Shown here in pieces: positions 22,997-34,381 of a stretch of DNA of 64,000 nucleotides. The notes under the pieces were generated by a model. The model searched no databases, was not told the origin of the DNA, and saw only the letters and a program-made list of their open reading frames with translations. Position numbers and translations under genes: made by a program. The first letter of the stretch is position 1, and every line of letters begins with the position of its first letter. The stretch comes from Platycnemis pennipes (taxonomy: Eukaryota; Arthropoda; Insecta; Odonata; Platycnemididae): contig OW121851.1 of the NCBI GenBank assembly GCA_933228895.1, positions 129,317,624-129,381,623 on the forward strand, read 5' to 3'.

Positions 22997-23115
22997 AGAA
23001 AAACTTAACTTTGTATTTTTCACATTTCAATTTGAGAAGCCCTTTTCTCAAATAAAAGTGTGGGTAGGGTTTCTCAAATAAAAGAGTGAAAAATGCAAAG
23101 TTAAGTTTTTCTTAC
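22997..23115. repeat. Inverted repeat, 28-bp arms
   Basis: AAGAAAAACTTAACTTTG...TTTTTCAC at 22997-23025 pairs with GTGAAAAATGCAAAGTTAAG...TTTCTT at ~23086-23114. Between them TTTCTCAAATAAAAG occurs twice as a direct repeat. Confidence 0.8.
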
Positions 23116-25179
23116 AAAAGATAGTGAAATATACGACGTGGAATGCCAGAATGGTAATCACCAAAAATTGTTTAGGATTATTACGGGACATTTGCGTATA
23201 ACTTGATGAAAAAAATTAAACAATAAATTGATAATAATCGCTAGAACGAAAGCAAAAATGGCCATTCAAAAAGATAATAGCATGAAGATTACGCATCGGG
23301 AATGATACGTGAATTTCTACTATTATCAGATTCATATACAAAAGAACTTGTAGGAACCTTCCAAGAGAGAAAGAAGACCGTCAAGATTCGCTGGTTAAAA
23401 AATAATTCAAACTTCAGTTCAAGGCGAGCAAAATGGAGGATGGATTTGTGAAGATACTGCGGAGTCAACAGAAGGTGGACATAAAAGAGTGAGTTTATTA
23501 GGAAAAATTTCCGGGAATAATTAATCCCTCAGGAACAAATAACCCCTCCTTGTCACGGGGTATCAAAGGGAGGATTCCTCTTTTTCCAGCGTTCTGCAAA
23601 GCTTTAAGAGCCGGAGGCATAACTTATCTTTGGAATTTTTTTCTCTTACACCGAATTATATCAAGTCCAATCGAGGGTATTTCGATGTCACACGATGAAA
23701 CAAATTCCAGGTTAATTATTATAAATTCTAAATTGAAAAAGGAAAAATTATGAACAAAGAAATAACCACCCACATTTAATAATAACTCGACATTTATTTC
23801 TCATGAGTTATGCCTCTCTGTGAAACAGCATGACAGGAAGCACAGCAATGTCGTGTCACTAATTAATTTCAACATGAAAAATAAGTGTCATGTGAAAACA
23901 TAACCGTTCTTTTTTTCAAAATGAAGCATTTTCACAAGCTCACACCACACAGAATAAAGCATTGGCATGAACAATGTCAAGGCGTTCATGAAACGCTTAA
24001 TCTTAAAAAAAAAACAAGGATGATTCTCATAATTACATTTACGTAAGTAAGCGAAAAAATACTCACTTCTATTTCGTGTACTTAAAACATCTCTGTCGTA
24101 AAATGACAGTTCTGTGGGAAAATATCCAGAAGTTGACGAATTTGATTGGAGTTGAGGCACAGAGTCTCGCGAGGGTGCGGTGGAAACATTCCGAAATAAT
24201 TAAAACGCTATTGAATTATTTCGAGAATTCAACACTCCCCAAAAATAATTACCGGGAGCAATCGGCTTTTAAAAAAATTCTACCTGGAGGAATATGGAAC
24301 ACGAGGTGGATTTTGGTCCGACAATCAATTGATGAGAATTTTTCAGAGGATACAGGATGGATTTGACGTCGCAGTTTTTCCGGCAGAGGGCGGGATCGGA
24401 AAAATAGCTCACGCACAAAAGAGAGAGAAAAGAGTGATTGGGGGGGGGGGGGGGGGGATAGGGGGAGGAGAAGGATAGACAGGTTCCGGAAGTGATGATA
24501 ACTCCCCACCCCACCCATTTCTGCAGTCCCATGTGCCGACACTCCCAATTGGTGCACGCAAAAAAACAGAAGGATTGACAAAAATCGATACGCATGTTGC
24601 CTTAAGGGGAAGGATATTACATTCAGCAGAAGGCGCTGGATGATTTCGCTCCCGCAATACGATTTATGAAAAAAATAAAGATATTGATGGCAACCATCGG
24701 CACCGAACTTCTGCCACTAAAAAAATTATAAGAAAAAGATCGAATCACAACGATGAAGGTTAAGCCCAAAAGATGAGTTCCGCCGTGCATAGATCAGGTG
24801 TTCACGTTTTGGACTTCTATAAAATCCGCATTTAACCGTCTCAGGTTTCTCACAGTACGACGGAAATCGCAACTATTCCCTTGAAAAATACAAAATATTC
24901 CTCAGGGAATAGACTCCCTCGCCTATAAATTAGATAAATACATTTCCATTACACTGCAACCGGAGGTCGAAAAAGCGAAATCTTATGTCAAAAACATTCC
25001 AAATTTCCTAAGCTTTATTCGAGACATAAAATAAATCCTTTATTCTATAATATAATTCGTAATAAAATAATAATAAAATATAACATAGCATAATTCCTTC
25101 ATCACTAATATACTAGGAGACCCAGGCAACTTTGTTCCAGCTAACCCTCTAGTAACCCCAATGCATATCCAACCAGAGT
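23116..25179. other. No gene recognised; one poly-G tract
   Basis: AT-rich spacer with an 18-G homopolymer at 24440-24457. The proline-rich minus-strand frames over 24249-24657 arise from that tract and are not credible genes. Confidence 0.5.
24440..24457 (+). repeat. Poly-G homopolymer
   Basis: Eighteen consecutive G, followed by ATAGGGGGAGGAG. It could form a G-quadruplex. Its length is prone to assembly error. Confidence 0.9.
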
Positions 25180-25402
25180 GATATTTCTTATTTGCCTACG
25201 CAGTGGCCCGGAAAGCCAAAGGTCCGTGGTTCGATTCCCGGTCCAGGTGAATTTTTTCGCATGGAAATTAATGTGAATAACATTAGGCATTAGCTAAGGA
25301 ATACCATTTGCCCCGATGAATTCTCCAGCAGCGGAGACGAAACGTAGGCCTTTTTAAACCTTGATGCAGGTAACCCAAAAAAAATCGCTAGACAATACAA
25401 TT
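25180..25402 (+). repeat. tRNA-headed SINE with PLE-like 3' tail
   Basis: The 5' part has a tRNA-like core (GGTTCGATTCC B box at ~25231; A-box side truncated) then GAATTTTTTCGCATGG, shared with a minus-strand copy at 50185-50290. The 3' part from ~25311 matches the 3' end of the PLE at 48465-48540: CCAGCAGCGGAGACGAAACG, GGCCTTTT, TAACCCAAAA, ATCGCTAGACA. The unit therefore joins a Pol III-type head to a PLE-type tail. Confidence 0.65.
25313..25350 (+). ncRNA. Hammerhead-ribozyme-like motif
   Basis: Core CCGATGA (25313-25319; canonical CTGATGA). Stem II TCTCC/GGAGA encloses loop AGCAGC. The second core is CGAAAC, then GTA and GGCC, which can pair with GCCC upstream as stem I. Helix III is vestigial, as described for hammerheads of Penelope-like elements. 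One core substitution may impair activity. Confidence 0.5.
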
Positions 25403-25484
25403 ATGCGTCAAATATACAGTAGAAGGTGCGAATATACGCAACCGAGCGACAAGTACCTGGTTTAAGTGCGCTAAATCTGTACGT

Positions 25485-25575
25485 TTTCATCTACGTAAAA
25501 CCCTGCAAGCCACCACGAAGGTGGGTGGCAGGGGGTGAAGATCACCAAGCATGCACTATTGACATGCAACTAGGC
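25485..25575 (-). repeat. CR1/L2-like LINE 3' tail (solo)
   Basis: CATCTACGTAAAACCC, then CTGCAAGCCACCACG...GGTGGGTGGCAGGGGGTGAAG. The hairpin stem is kept. The copy is truncated after ~90 bp. Confidence 0.75.
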
Positions 25576-25789
25576 TACTATACTACTGTACTAGGTTATA
25601 AGAATAGAATTTACTCTAATTGGAATGAAATGCATCAATGCCTATCCGTAGGAAGTTCATCGACGCCACTGTCATGAAGTTGGAGATTTGAGACAAACAT
25701 AACATACATGAAAGGTTAGAGAAAAAAGTTTTTGCCGAAGAGCTGGGCCCTACCATTCCCAAAAACCCGAATCTGACCTCATTGTCAAC

Positions 25790-26345
25790 AATGGGGGTGT
25801 TTACTCGGGACCGAAATCGCAATTTCGTAAACCAAATCGTAAGATGGAAACAAAAAAAGAATTTTAGTGAAAAAATTAATCTTCTAACCACAACCATTCA
25901 CTCATAAATCAAAAATCAAAATAAGCAAAAGGTGACGCCCACCGAAAAAGTTACTGTGATAACATTGACGTCATTTTCCTCCCGTCCTTGAATGCTTTCA
26001 GGTGAAGGGAAGGGAGTGGAGGTGGGTTCTCAGAAGGTCTCCTCGCAGTGAGGCTGTCGCAACTGCTCCCATTGGCAGAGTCAACTCTGTTCCCCATTGC
26101 GATAAGGCAAAGTAGCTTTGCGGACTCAGTTGTGATTGGACGAAGTCGTTAAACGTCAGAGGTTGCACCACGCCCACTTCTCCGAATGAGTTAAAAACAT
26201 TAGTTTTTCTCCGCTTATAACTCGATAAATAATTGACTGATCAGAAAACGGAAAAATACGGGTCTTTTTATTTTACAAACTCTATCAGATTCGGCAATAA
26301 AAAAATATGGTAAACATTGACACACATTCGTAAACTCCCCCCATT
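25790..26345 (-). mobile_element. M1 TIR element, copy 2 (best ends)
   Basis: Termini AATGGGGGTGTTTAC and GTAAACTCCCCCATT form 15-bp TIRs with one mismatch. This copy carries 22 bp more at its minus-strand start than copies 3 and 4, lying between two TTTAC repeats. The other copies probably lost it by recombination between those repeats. Flanks CAAC and CAAA give no convincing target duplication. Confidence 0.85.
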
Positions 26346-27704
26346 CAAACCTCATTTGTTTCTTCTGGCCTGTAAGTTTATAAATAATTTCTTATTTTTG
26401 TAAAGACCTAGGTATGAGTCCATGCAGTAATTTTATGCTTACATTGATTTAAAATATATTTATAGTTCAGATTCTGACTTGGAGCTTTAGCTAACTCCAT
26501 AACACAGGTTTCTTTCGTCCCTTCATGAAAAATGATAAAGTTTCTGAATACAGTTTACATTTATTATATTTCTCCCACCCTTTGAATTTCAACGGGCACC
26601 TTCAGCCAGTAATCAATAATAACAAGAACGTCGAGAATACGCTCAGAAAGGTGTATGACTGGATTTGAACGGATGAAAATTGAAGTCAATTGGAGCTTAT
26701 TCGTTTGAGTGTCGCTGACAATTAAAAACATCATCGTACGAGATAACTATAAATTTGATGATCGTGCATTTAGAATGCGAATAAAAGCAGATCCAATTAA
26801 ATAACACGGCGTTTTGGCGTCAAGAATCCGCTAGATATATAATATAAATTGATGAAATCAGAAGTTTTCTTGCACATAAGTTATGCTAAAAATCTATTAA
26901 CACACAAAAGCACGCAAACATTTTCAAGACGTTAGAAAATACCATTCATCTTGTTAATCGTGCCCAAAAACCCTTCTATTTAAATATTGGCAAAAAATTC
27001 AGACTTTCTTGAATCCCTATGCTCTTAATTTATACCTTATGAGGCAAAATTTGATTTTATTAAGAGATTTCATTCTGAGGTTAAAAATTGGAATTTTGAA
27101 AATGATACTCTCACTGCACAAAACATGAGACCTTTTTCTACCCTTGAATCACATATCATAGACGAGTAACAAATAAAAGTGCCTTAAATTCCAGATCAAT
27201 AATGACACATAATCCATGGAAGAGTGTGTATACAAATACAGGTTAACCCGTTATTTTTATTCTTCCGCCCTTGAAATAGCAGCCATGCACTGAGCAAGTA
27301 TTAGTCATTACTCAGGCATTACCCTATGATGAACTGTGTTTTCTCTTCAGCAATAAAAACCAATCTTTTCAGTGAAGCACTCTCCACGCTGAACTGTCGT
27401 GTGTAGTGGTAAGATGGCGGCATTGCGCAATATGTCGTGCGGGTTTCGTTAGGTTGGCTTCAGCCCCCTCTATGAATGATACATTGCACTGCCGATCTAT
27501 ACCGCTATATCTGTGGAAAATACATATAAATTATTCAACTTTATGAATAGGTGTACATAACAATATACTACGCAGTTTTACTAACCTTTAAATAGCATTA
27601 TACAATCCATCACTGATATGTACTACACACGATATATTTACTTTGATTACTACTATCGGATAGCTAACGTCGCATTTCAACCCACTCATGGAAATAATGA
27701 ATAT
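26346..27704. other. No gene recognised
   Basis: AT-rich spacer. A GC-richer patch at ~27380-27480 includes AAGATGGCGGC but no frame or motif. Confidence 0.5.
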
Positions 27705-28262
27705 TAATGCGAAAGATGAGACGAATCAAAAAAGAAATAGTGAGTAGAATAGCCCAGGCAAAGAGGGCATTCTATCAACAAAAGAATCTACTTACAGCTG
27801 GAAATACAAACGTGGAAATAAGGAAGCAATTTATCAAAACGTATATCTGGAGCATGTTTCTTTACGGAAGTGAAACATGGACGATGACAGCAGCAGAGAA
27901 GAAAAGGGCGGAATCATTTGAAATGTGGTGCTACAGAAGAATGTTGAAGATTAAATGGATTGACCGAGTGACAAATGAAGAAGTCCTAAGAAGAGTGGGA
28001 GAAAAGAGAAGTCTGCTAAAAAGAAGACGGGACAACTTAATCGGCCACATCTTAAGACACGATGGCCTCATGATGACAATCGTCGAAGGAAAAGTGAACG
28101 GGAAAAATGGAAAAGGTAGGCCTCGTATGAGTTATATATAACTGGTCACAAAGGACGTGAAAGAGAGGAACTACGTTAATATGAAGAGGTTGGCCGATAG
28201 AAGAATCGAGTGGAGGGCTGCATCAAACCATTCCTAGGATTGTTGAATCATGATGATGATGA
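27705..28262 (+). pseudogene. RTE-like LINE, C-terminal part
   Basis: Open frame 27707-28141 with KEIVSRIAQAKRAFYQQKN, KTYIWSMFLYGSETWTM, ESFEMWCYRRMLKIKWIDR and GKGRPRMSYI. A stop near 28139 splits it from KERNYVNMKRLADRRIEW. It ends with TTCCTAGGATTGTTG and an ATGATGATG run. RT core and endonuclease are absent. This is one of the best-preserved RTE tails here. Confidence 0.88.
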
Positions 28263-29307
28263 AGATGAGACTTCTACCGAAAAAAAGTATATATAATTGT
28301 AAATAAGCCTTGGCCTTTGACGCAAAGGTAAAATCTCTATGGGGACACCCTCCCGTGTATTTAAATCCATACTCAAAGCGGAGATTCGATTTTAACGAGG
28401 AAGATGGCCCTCGAGGCCGGCGCTGCATTCGCCTCGGAAGAAAACCCACGTGAGGTATGCTGAGGATCCATAGGGGGGACGGGATATCAATTCCGTGTCT
28501 CGGTAACGAGGAATTTCCCTCTCCGGCACTCAAGTGGACCCGACAAGGTAGATTGGCGGACATCACTCTCAAGTAGGTGCTCACGGCTGCAGCCTGAAAT
28601 CACGAGGCGTAGACTTGGAATATCGGACAAGCGCGGAGTAGATACGCATGCTGAAGTGTTCCGTTCTTATATTCCAGATTTTCCTACATGCTATTGACAG
28701 ACTGAATCGGCTAGGTTTACCAGACTTTTTGCATGGAAGAAGTTTTCATAGCTTTCTAATGCAAGTTTCATCAATGCTGTCAAGGTTACAACGTGCTTAA
28801 AGGCTCACCTCAGGCTGGAATTAGAGTAGATAGGATTGGGCAGCAATAAAATGATGAAGAGGAACAACGTATCGCCATTCAGCGTCTTAAAGAATGGCTA
28901 CAAGGGGTCTAAACAGATCTATCATTCGATGAATGGAGAGCTGGCTTCGGAGTGTTCTTCGCCGGGAATAGGCGCAAGACTTGAGATCCCATTGAAATAT
29001 CGGTTGGGATTCGATCGCGATCCCGACGATGGAGAGCCCGTTCTTCTGTCACCCTCCCTTCTCTCACTCTACACAATATGGCTCACTGGCATATTGTAAG
29101 ACGCTTTTTGGTGTAGATTTATTGCGTGGTAATAATTATAAAATACTAATTTTCGATTAGTATGAGACTTTCCTGATAAAGAGTAGCGACGTAGCGCACC
29201 TACTCAAGTCCGGGCGGCTACCCGGGGCGCCACGAAGGAAGGGGCGCCGTGGGAATGGAAAAAAGCCTTTTTTCTACTCGGAGATTAATTACTTACTTCA
29301 TGTCTGA
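28263..29307. other. No gene recognised; GC-richer segment
   Basis: The segment 28320-28600 is GC-richer. A local palindromic run is GGGGCGCC...GGGGCGCC at ~29223-29250. No family is assigned. Confidence 0.45.
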
Positions 29308-29790
29308 CAAAATATACTTACAGCTGGAAATAAAAGCTTGGAAGTAAAGAAGCAATTCATCAAAATGTATAACTGGAGCATGTTTCTTTACGGCTGTGAA
29401 GCATGGACGATGACAGCAGCGGAGAAGAAAAGGGTGGAAGCATTCGAAATATGGTGCTATCGGAGAATGATGAAGATAAAATGGATCGATCGAGTGACAA
29501 ATGAAGAATTCCTAAGAAGAGTGGGAGAAAAGAGAAGTCTGCTGAAAACTATAAAAAGAAGACGGAACAACTTAATAGGCCACATCTTAAGACACAATGG
29601 CCTGATGAAGACAATCGTCGAGGGAAAAGTGAACGGGAAGAGTGGAAAAGGCAGGCCTTGTATGGGTTACATAGAACAGGTCGTAAAGGACGTGAAAGAG
29701 AGGAACTACGTTAATATGAAGAATCAAGTGGATTGCTGAGTCAAAACAATCCTAGGATTGTTGACCCTTGATGATGATGATGACTAACAA
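29308..29790 (+). pseudogene. RTE-like LINE, C-terminal part
   Basis: Open frame 29338-29739 with KKQFIKMYNWSMFLYGCEAW, FEIWCYRRMMKIKWIDRVTN and GKVNGKSGKGRPCMGYIEQ. The end is marked by AACAATCCTAGGATTGTT and GATGATGATGAT. 5'-truncated. Confidence 0.88.
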
Positions 29791-30089
29791 ACTAATTTAC
29801 TACTTTTTTTACACTATTGCGTTTAACTCGTGAATATATGTTTTGCATACAATAAGGTTTGACAAGTGGGGGGGGTGGGAAGGGCGCCGGAATACTCTCT
29901 CTACCGGATGAACATTTTAGTCTTAAGGCGGCCCTGTAGGTCGCCCAGAGGCCAACTCCTTTCATCCGTATCAATCGTGTTTGAGCAGAGCCAGAATACT
30001 ATCATTTCGGATGTATTTGTACGATCCGTAGGTAAGGGTGTTCTGCGATGTCAATCCTATATGTAAGGTAAAAAAATAAGGACACTCTC

Positions 30090-30231
30090 AACCCATGTTT
30101 TTACAATAGTCATACCTTGGGCCGTTTGTTAATTAATTCTAAGGATTTTATTGAACCAATTTTAAAGAGTGGAGTATATAAACTTGCATGTTATAACTGT
30201 AAAGGATTTTATATCGGCCAAACTGGACGTA
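30090..30231 (+). pseudogene. PLE GIY-YIG endonuclease, first third
   Basis: LINSKDFIEPILKSGVYKLA, then CKGFYIGQTGR, is the start of the GIY-YIG domain (GVY and YIG). The frame is cut at TA (30230-30231) by the pogo element and resumes at 33579 with FKIRAEEH. Confidence 0.85.
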
Positions 30232-33200
30232 GGGTAAAAGGGGGTGAATCGGGCCACAAAAAGGAAAATCGTCGATTTCCTCGTTTGTGTAAACAGTTAC
30301 ATTCTGAAAGCATTATCAGCAATGGACTTGATGTTTTTCCAGTTTAAAACGCAATTTTCAGCGTGGTTGCTCTGAATAGAACGTTCCTGGAGCAATTTCT
30401 TCAAGAGACTGCATGGTCCTATTCGCCCGACGACTTGGAGGGCGAATCGGACCAGATTAGAGGCTGAATCGGACCAGTAAAATAACGTTATAAATTTTAG
30501 TTTTCTTAAGTTTTATTCCATAAAATTTTGAAATTTTGCATCATTGCTTTTAACAATGTAGTGCAGTCTGGAGATATTTCGACGACACCTTCTTAGAGTC
30601 AAACATAACTTTACAAATAGACATACATCACCAAATCTGAACATATAGAACAAAATAGAACAAATTTACCAAAACAATTAAGCACATTTACCACAAGTAA
30701 ATTTATCTCGCCCCTTAGCACCTACACACAGATCATGGTACCAACAATTACACTTCATGCACTTAATCCAGTCTCTAAACTTTGACGAATTCGCACAATT
30801 ATAAGACTTGGAGCAGAAGCCACAAAGCGTATCATCAGCTGAGTTTTCCTCATTCTCAGTATTGCCGTCCCTATCTGAAGATGATTCATATAAGTTTCTG
30901 CAAATTCCCTTCGCGTTCCTAATATTTTGTTTCTTCAGTCGTTGCTTTGTTTCTTCTATTACAGCTGGAGAAGTAAGTATTTGAGCAATTTGCTTTCTTG
31001 ACCTTTTCACATTGACTTTCATTCTTTTTTCTGGTGTAGGTAGTAAATTATGGAAAGACCTACCCAAAGTATTTGACGATTCCTCAGATGTTGATGTCGA
31101 GGATTGGCTTTCTTCATAGGGACTGGCAGTTAATTTTTGATCGGAAGATGAATTTGTCGAAAAAGGAGTTGATGCTTCTTCTGGGGCGTGTGAGCTTCCG
31201 AGATTAGAAGGATGAAGATCTAACTCCGTCAGGATACCCGGATTCAGAGGGAATATTCCTGTTGATCGGAATCAATTTTCAGCGTTGCCGATTGTTGCGG
31301 CTTTGCTCCATGCATTTCGAAAAAGCCGACCATAATTAAATTTAGTCATCTTTCTATCCCCCTTACAAACTGTCATATACGCATTTGTTTCAATATCGTA
31401 GTATGTCTTTAATGGTTTAAAAAAAGACCTGTCCAGAGGTTGCAACCTTTGTGTAGTGTGGCTGGGCAGTGATAAGAGAGTGATCTCATTCCTTTCACAG
31501 AACAGTAGAACAGGAAGAGTCTTGTGTGATGCGTGGCCATCGAGGACTAAAATGCATCGGCCAGGAATCCTGTTTGCTTGAAAGTGCTTTAGCCACTCCA
31601 AAAAAAGATCCTCATTTATCCACCCTGAATCGGACATAAAAATTTTAGATCCCAACGGAAATCCATCCTCCCATTCCTTATGGAACTTTTTCCCCTTAAA
31701 AATTACAAAAGGTGGTATGTGATGTCCACTTGCATTGCAGCACGCAACAACTGTCACCAATTCCCCCCTTTCCACTGACGTCTGTTTTATGACTAACTTA
31801 GATCCTGTTCTTGCAACAATCTTTTGGGTTTGGCGATTATTTAATACACATCCCGTTTCGTCAGCGTTGTATATAAGGTGGGGCCTATCCATAACTCCAG
31901 CCTCAGCCATCGAAATAGTTAACTTTGAAAAAAAATCGTCTACATCTTCCTTATTTAAACCCTCAGCTCGAGCCACTGACAAACCTTCGGGTTTTCGAAG
32001 ACTTAAAGGATGTCTAGATATAAAATTCAAGAACCAATCCTTGCCTGCTCGTTTTTTTAACGCACAGAAATTGTTTTTTATGTTGTTTTCAATGGAAAAT
32101 TCATATGCCACCTTCATGACATCATCTCTTGTCAATCCGAACCCAATTTCACATAACCTAAGAATTATTCTAATTAATGCTTCCTCTTCTTCCACTGAGA
32201 AGACATTTTGCCCCCCTCTTGTCTTCAATTTTTCCGTATCCGCTACTATCCTACGATAGAGGCAAGTACGGGGAACATGGAAAAGTTCGGCAGAATGCCT
32301 CATGCTTCTTCCCTCTCTGAAAGCTTTCAGCGCCATTCTCATATCCTCCTCTGTCCATGTCTGTTCCGTTTTTCGCCGGTACTTCCCCATCTTAATCCAA
32401 AAGGAAAAACATTAACGGTAAGCGAAAATTATCACTTTCATAAATACGTTTTAAATGAAATTTTGCTAATGTTACGCTATCAAAAGGAGGTTGTAAGGCG
32501 TTCCACAACTAATTCTGTTGCCATATATAATATTTAATACTCTGGCAATCCCTCTATCACGTACATTATATCACCTCCTTTTCTTTCAGATTGGAAAATA
32601 TAGACCACTGAGTAATGTAGAATGTATAGGTATGGAACTCAATGTGAATTATGAACAATCATTTTCCATCATGAAATGCGTATGTTTTATGATATAGTTT
32701 CAGCGAATAATTGGTTAATATATATGGAACACTACACAACATATGTTACATCAAACGAAGGTAGCTTACCTCTCGCTCAGCCTGTAAATCGTGCTCGTCG
32801 CCGTAATAATTCACCTCTATGACGGGGAAAATCTCTTTCCTCCTCCTCGTTATACGTAGTAAATATCTATAACGTGATATAGAATAGCATTAAAATAGGT
32901 TTATTCCATTAAACTTCTTATAATACTTAATAAAAGAGTATGGCCTAAAAACAAATTTTTAGCCACTTTCGCTCAAACATTCTTATAAACATTTGATGTT
33001 TTTAATGTAAAACATTAAGTGTAAGTAAGCAATTTATCAATATTAGTTGTATATCTACTTACTTTTCAGTAGCAGAAGGAATTTTTCCAAGTGTCAGTTG
33101 AGTATAACTGGTTCAATGCTTCACCCTCGATCAGCGGCTTGGAACTGAACTCCTGCGCGTGCTGGTCCTTTTCACCCGACTAAGTAATATGATTTTGTAT

Positions 33201-33578
33201 CATGTTTGGTAACTCCGATATTCATACAAGGCTCAAAAAAGTAACCTAATGTGGCAGCTATGGTATTAGATTTCCTTTCAGGAAAGAAAAACTTGAAATC
33301 TGAGTAAGCGCTACAATGTCACCTTACTTTGAACCTATACGAGGTTTTCTAAATACCCAATTTCACACCTCTCTCGTATGGTAGGCTTCCATTCGACATA
33401 GTATCATTTGCTTAAATTAAGTCGTCGAGTTCTCGTTTTCACTCTACTAGAAGGACAAGATTACAAAGAAGCAATTCCTAAAACGTAGTCAGTCTCAAGT
33501 GATACCGTTTCGGGTCTGAGCGCACTTTTTGAAAAGCGTTCCTATTCACCCGCTGGTCCGATTCACCCCCCTTTACCC
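30232..33578 (-). mobile_element. pogo-family DNA transposon, 3347 bp
   Basis: TIRs GGGTAAAAGGGGGTGAATC (left) and GATTCACCCCCCTTTACCC (right) match over ~25 bp with two differences, flanked by TA duplications at 30230-30231 and 33579-33580. Copies of GAATCGGACCAG-like motifs recur near both ends (30454, 30469, 33550-33565, 33168-33183), likely transposase-binding sites. The element carries one transposase gene on the minus strand and sits inside a PLE reading frame. Confidence 0.92.
30678..32390 (-). pseudogene. pogo transposase, single nonsense codon
   Basis: A 570-codon reading frame from ATG at 32390 to TAA at 30678, interrupted only by TGA at 31272-31274 (codon 373). An N-terminal psq-type HTH lies at ~14-50 (MRHSAELFHVPRTCLYRR) and a CENP-B-type HTH at ~65-130. 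The DDE nuclease has D177 (NADETG), D284 (LDGHASH) and D320 (LQPLDRSFFKPLK). After the stop, FRSTGIFPLNP continues the family signature, so the stop is a point mutation. Residues ~523-569 form a C4HC3 PHD-like finger (CGFC, CMKC, HDLC, CGKC). With intact TIRs and TA duplication this is a recently inactivated element. Confidence 0.9.
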
Positions 33579-33661
33579 TATATTTAAAATTAGGGCTGAA
33601 GAACACAGAACGTGCTTCATAAACAAAGACGATTCTTCGGCATTCGCCCGGCACCTTCTTG
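33579..33661 (+). pseudogene. PLE GIY-YIG endonuclease, middle third
   Basis: Resumes after pogo as FKIRAEEHRTCFINKDDSSA and then FARHLLEWG. The catalytic Arg of the R-x3-H block is in KIRAEEH. It is cut again at GAATGG by the M1 element. Confidence 0.85.
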
Positions 33662-34197
33662 AATGGGGTCGTTTACCATAGTTTTTTAATTGTCGAATCT
33701 GATAGAGTTTGTAAAATAAAAAGACCCTTATTTTTCCGTTTTTTGATCCGTCAATCATTTATCGAGTTATAAGCGGGGAAAAATTGATGTTTTTAACCCT
33801 TTTGGAAAAGTGGGCGTGGTACGACCTCTGACGTATATCGACTTCGTCCAATCGCAACTGAGCCCGCGAAGCTACTTTGTCTTTTCACAATGGGGGGGGA
33901 CACAGCTGACTCTGCCAATAGGACAGTTGTGACAGCATCTGTGCGAGCAGACCTTCCGAGAATCCCCCTCCACTCTCTTCCCTTCCCATAAGAGCAGTCA
34001 AGGACGGGAGGAATATAACGTCAATGTTACCACAGCAGCTTTTTCGGTGGGCATTACCTTTTGCTTTTTTTTATTTTAATTTTGGATTTATGAGTGAATG
34101 GTTGGGGTTAGAAGATTAATTATTTCACTAAAATTCATTTTTCGTTTCCATCTAACGATTTCATGTACAAAATTGCGATTTCGGTTCCGAGTAAATC
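33662..34197 (+). mobile_element. M1 TIR element, copy 3
   Basis: AATGGGGTCGTTTACC start and TTCCGAGTAAATC end. The PLE frame reads LLEWG before and GHKSDIH after, so the insertion point is within GAATGGGGCCAC. The right TIR is eroded. It is unclear whether the AATGGGG at the left belongs to the element or to the target. Confidence 0.85.
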
Positions 34198-34381
34198 GGG
34201 CCACAAAAGTGACATACACCCGGAGGTCATTCAATTCGCAGAAAAAGGACGAAAATTGGACGCCTGTGAGCAGCGGGCGATCGGCCTGGCGAGGAACTCC
34301 AACTGCCTAACGACTGCCCACTTCCCAAACGACCTGACTTTCCCCTACCAATTTTACAATCGTGTAGATGTAGATGAATAG
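34198..34381 (+). pseudogene. PLE GIY-YIG endonuclease, last third
   Basis: GHKSDIHPEVIQFAEKGRKL, then DACEQRAIGLARN, continues the nuclease C-terminus to a stop at 34379. The final codons are GTAGATGTAGATGAATAG. GTAGATGTAGATG is also the terminal repeat of the CR1/L2-like LINE family here, which may be coincidence. Confidence 0.8.

Noticed and set aside
24249..24657. Overlapping proline-rich minus-strand frames
   Set aside because: They are produced by the poly-G tract at 24440-24457 and GC skew around it. Three frames are open at once and no domain is present.
31735..32259. Long plus-strand frame opposite the pogo transposase
   Set aside because: It is the antisense shadow of the transposase coding region.
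33500..33525. Hammerhead core around CCGTTTCGGGTC
   Set aside because: GAAAC is present on the minus strand, but no CTGATGA or stem II lies at the required distance.
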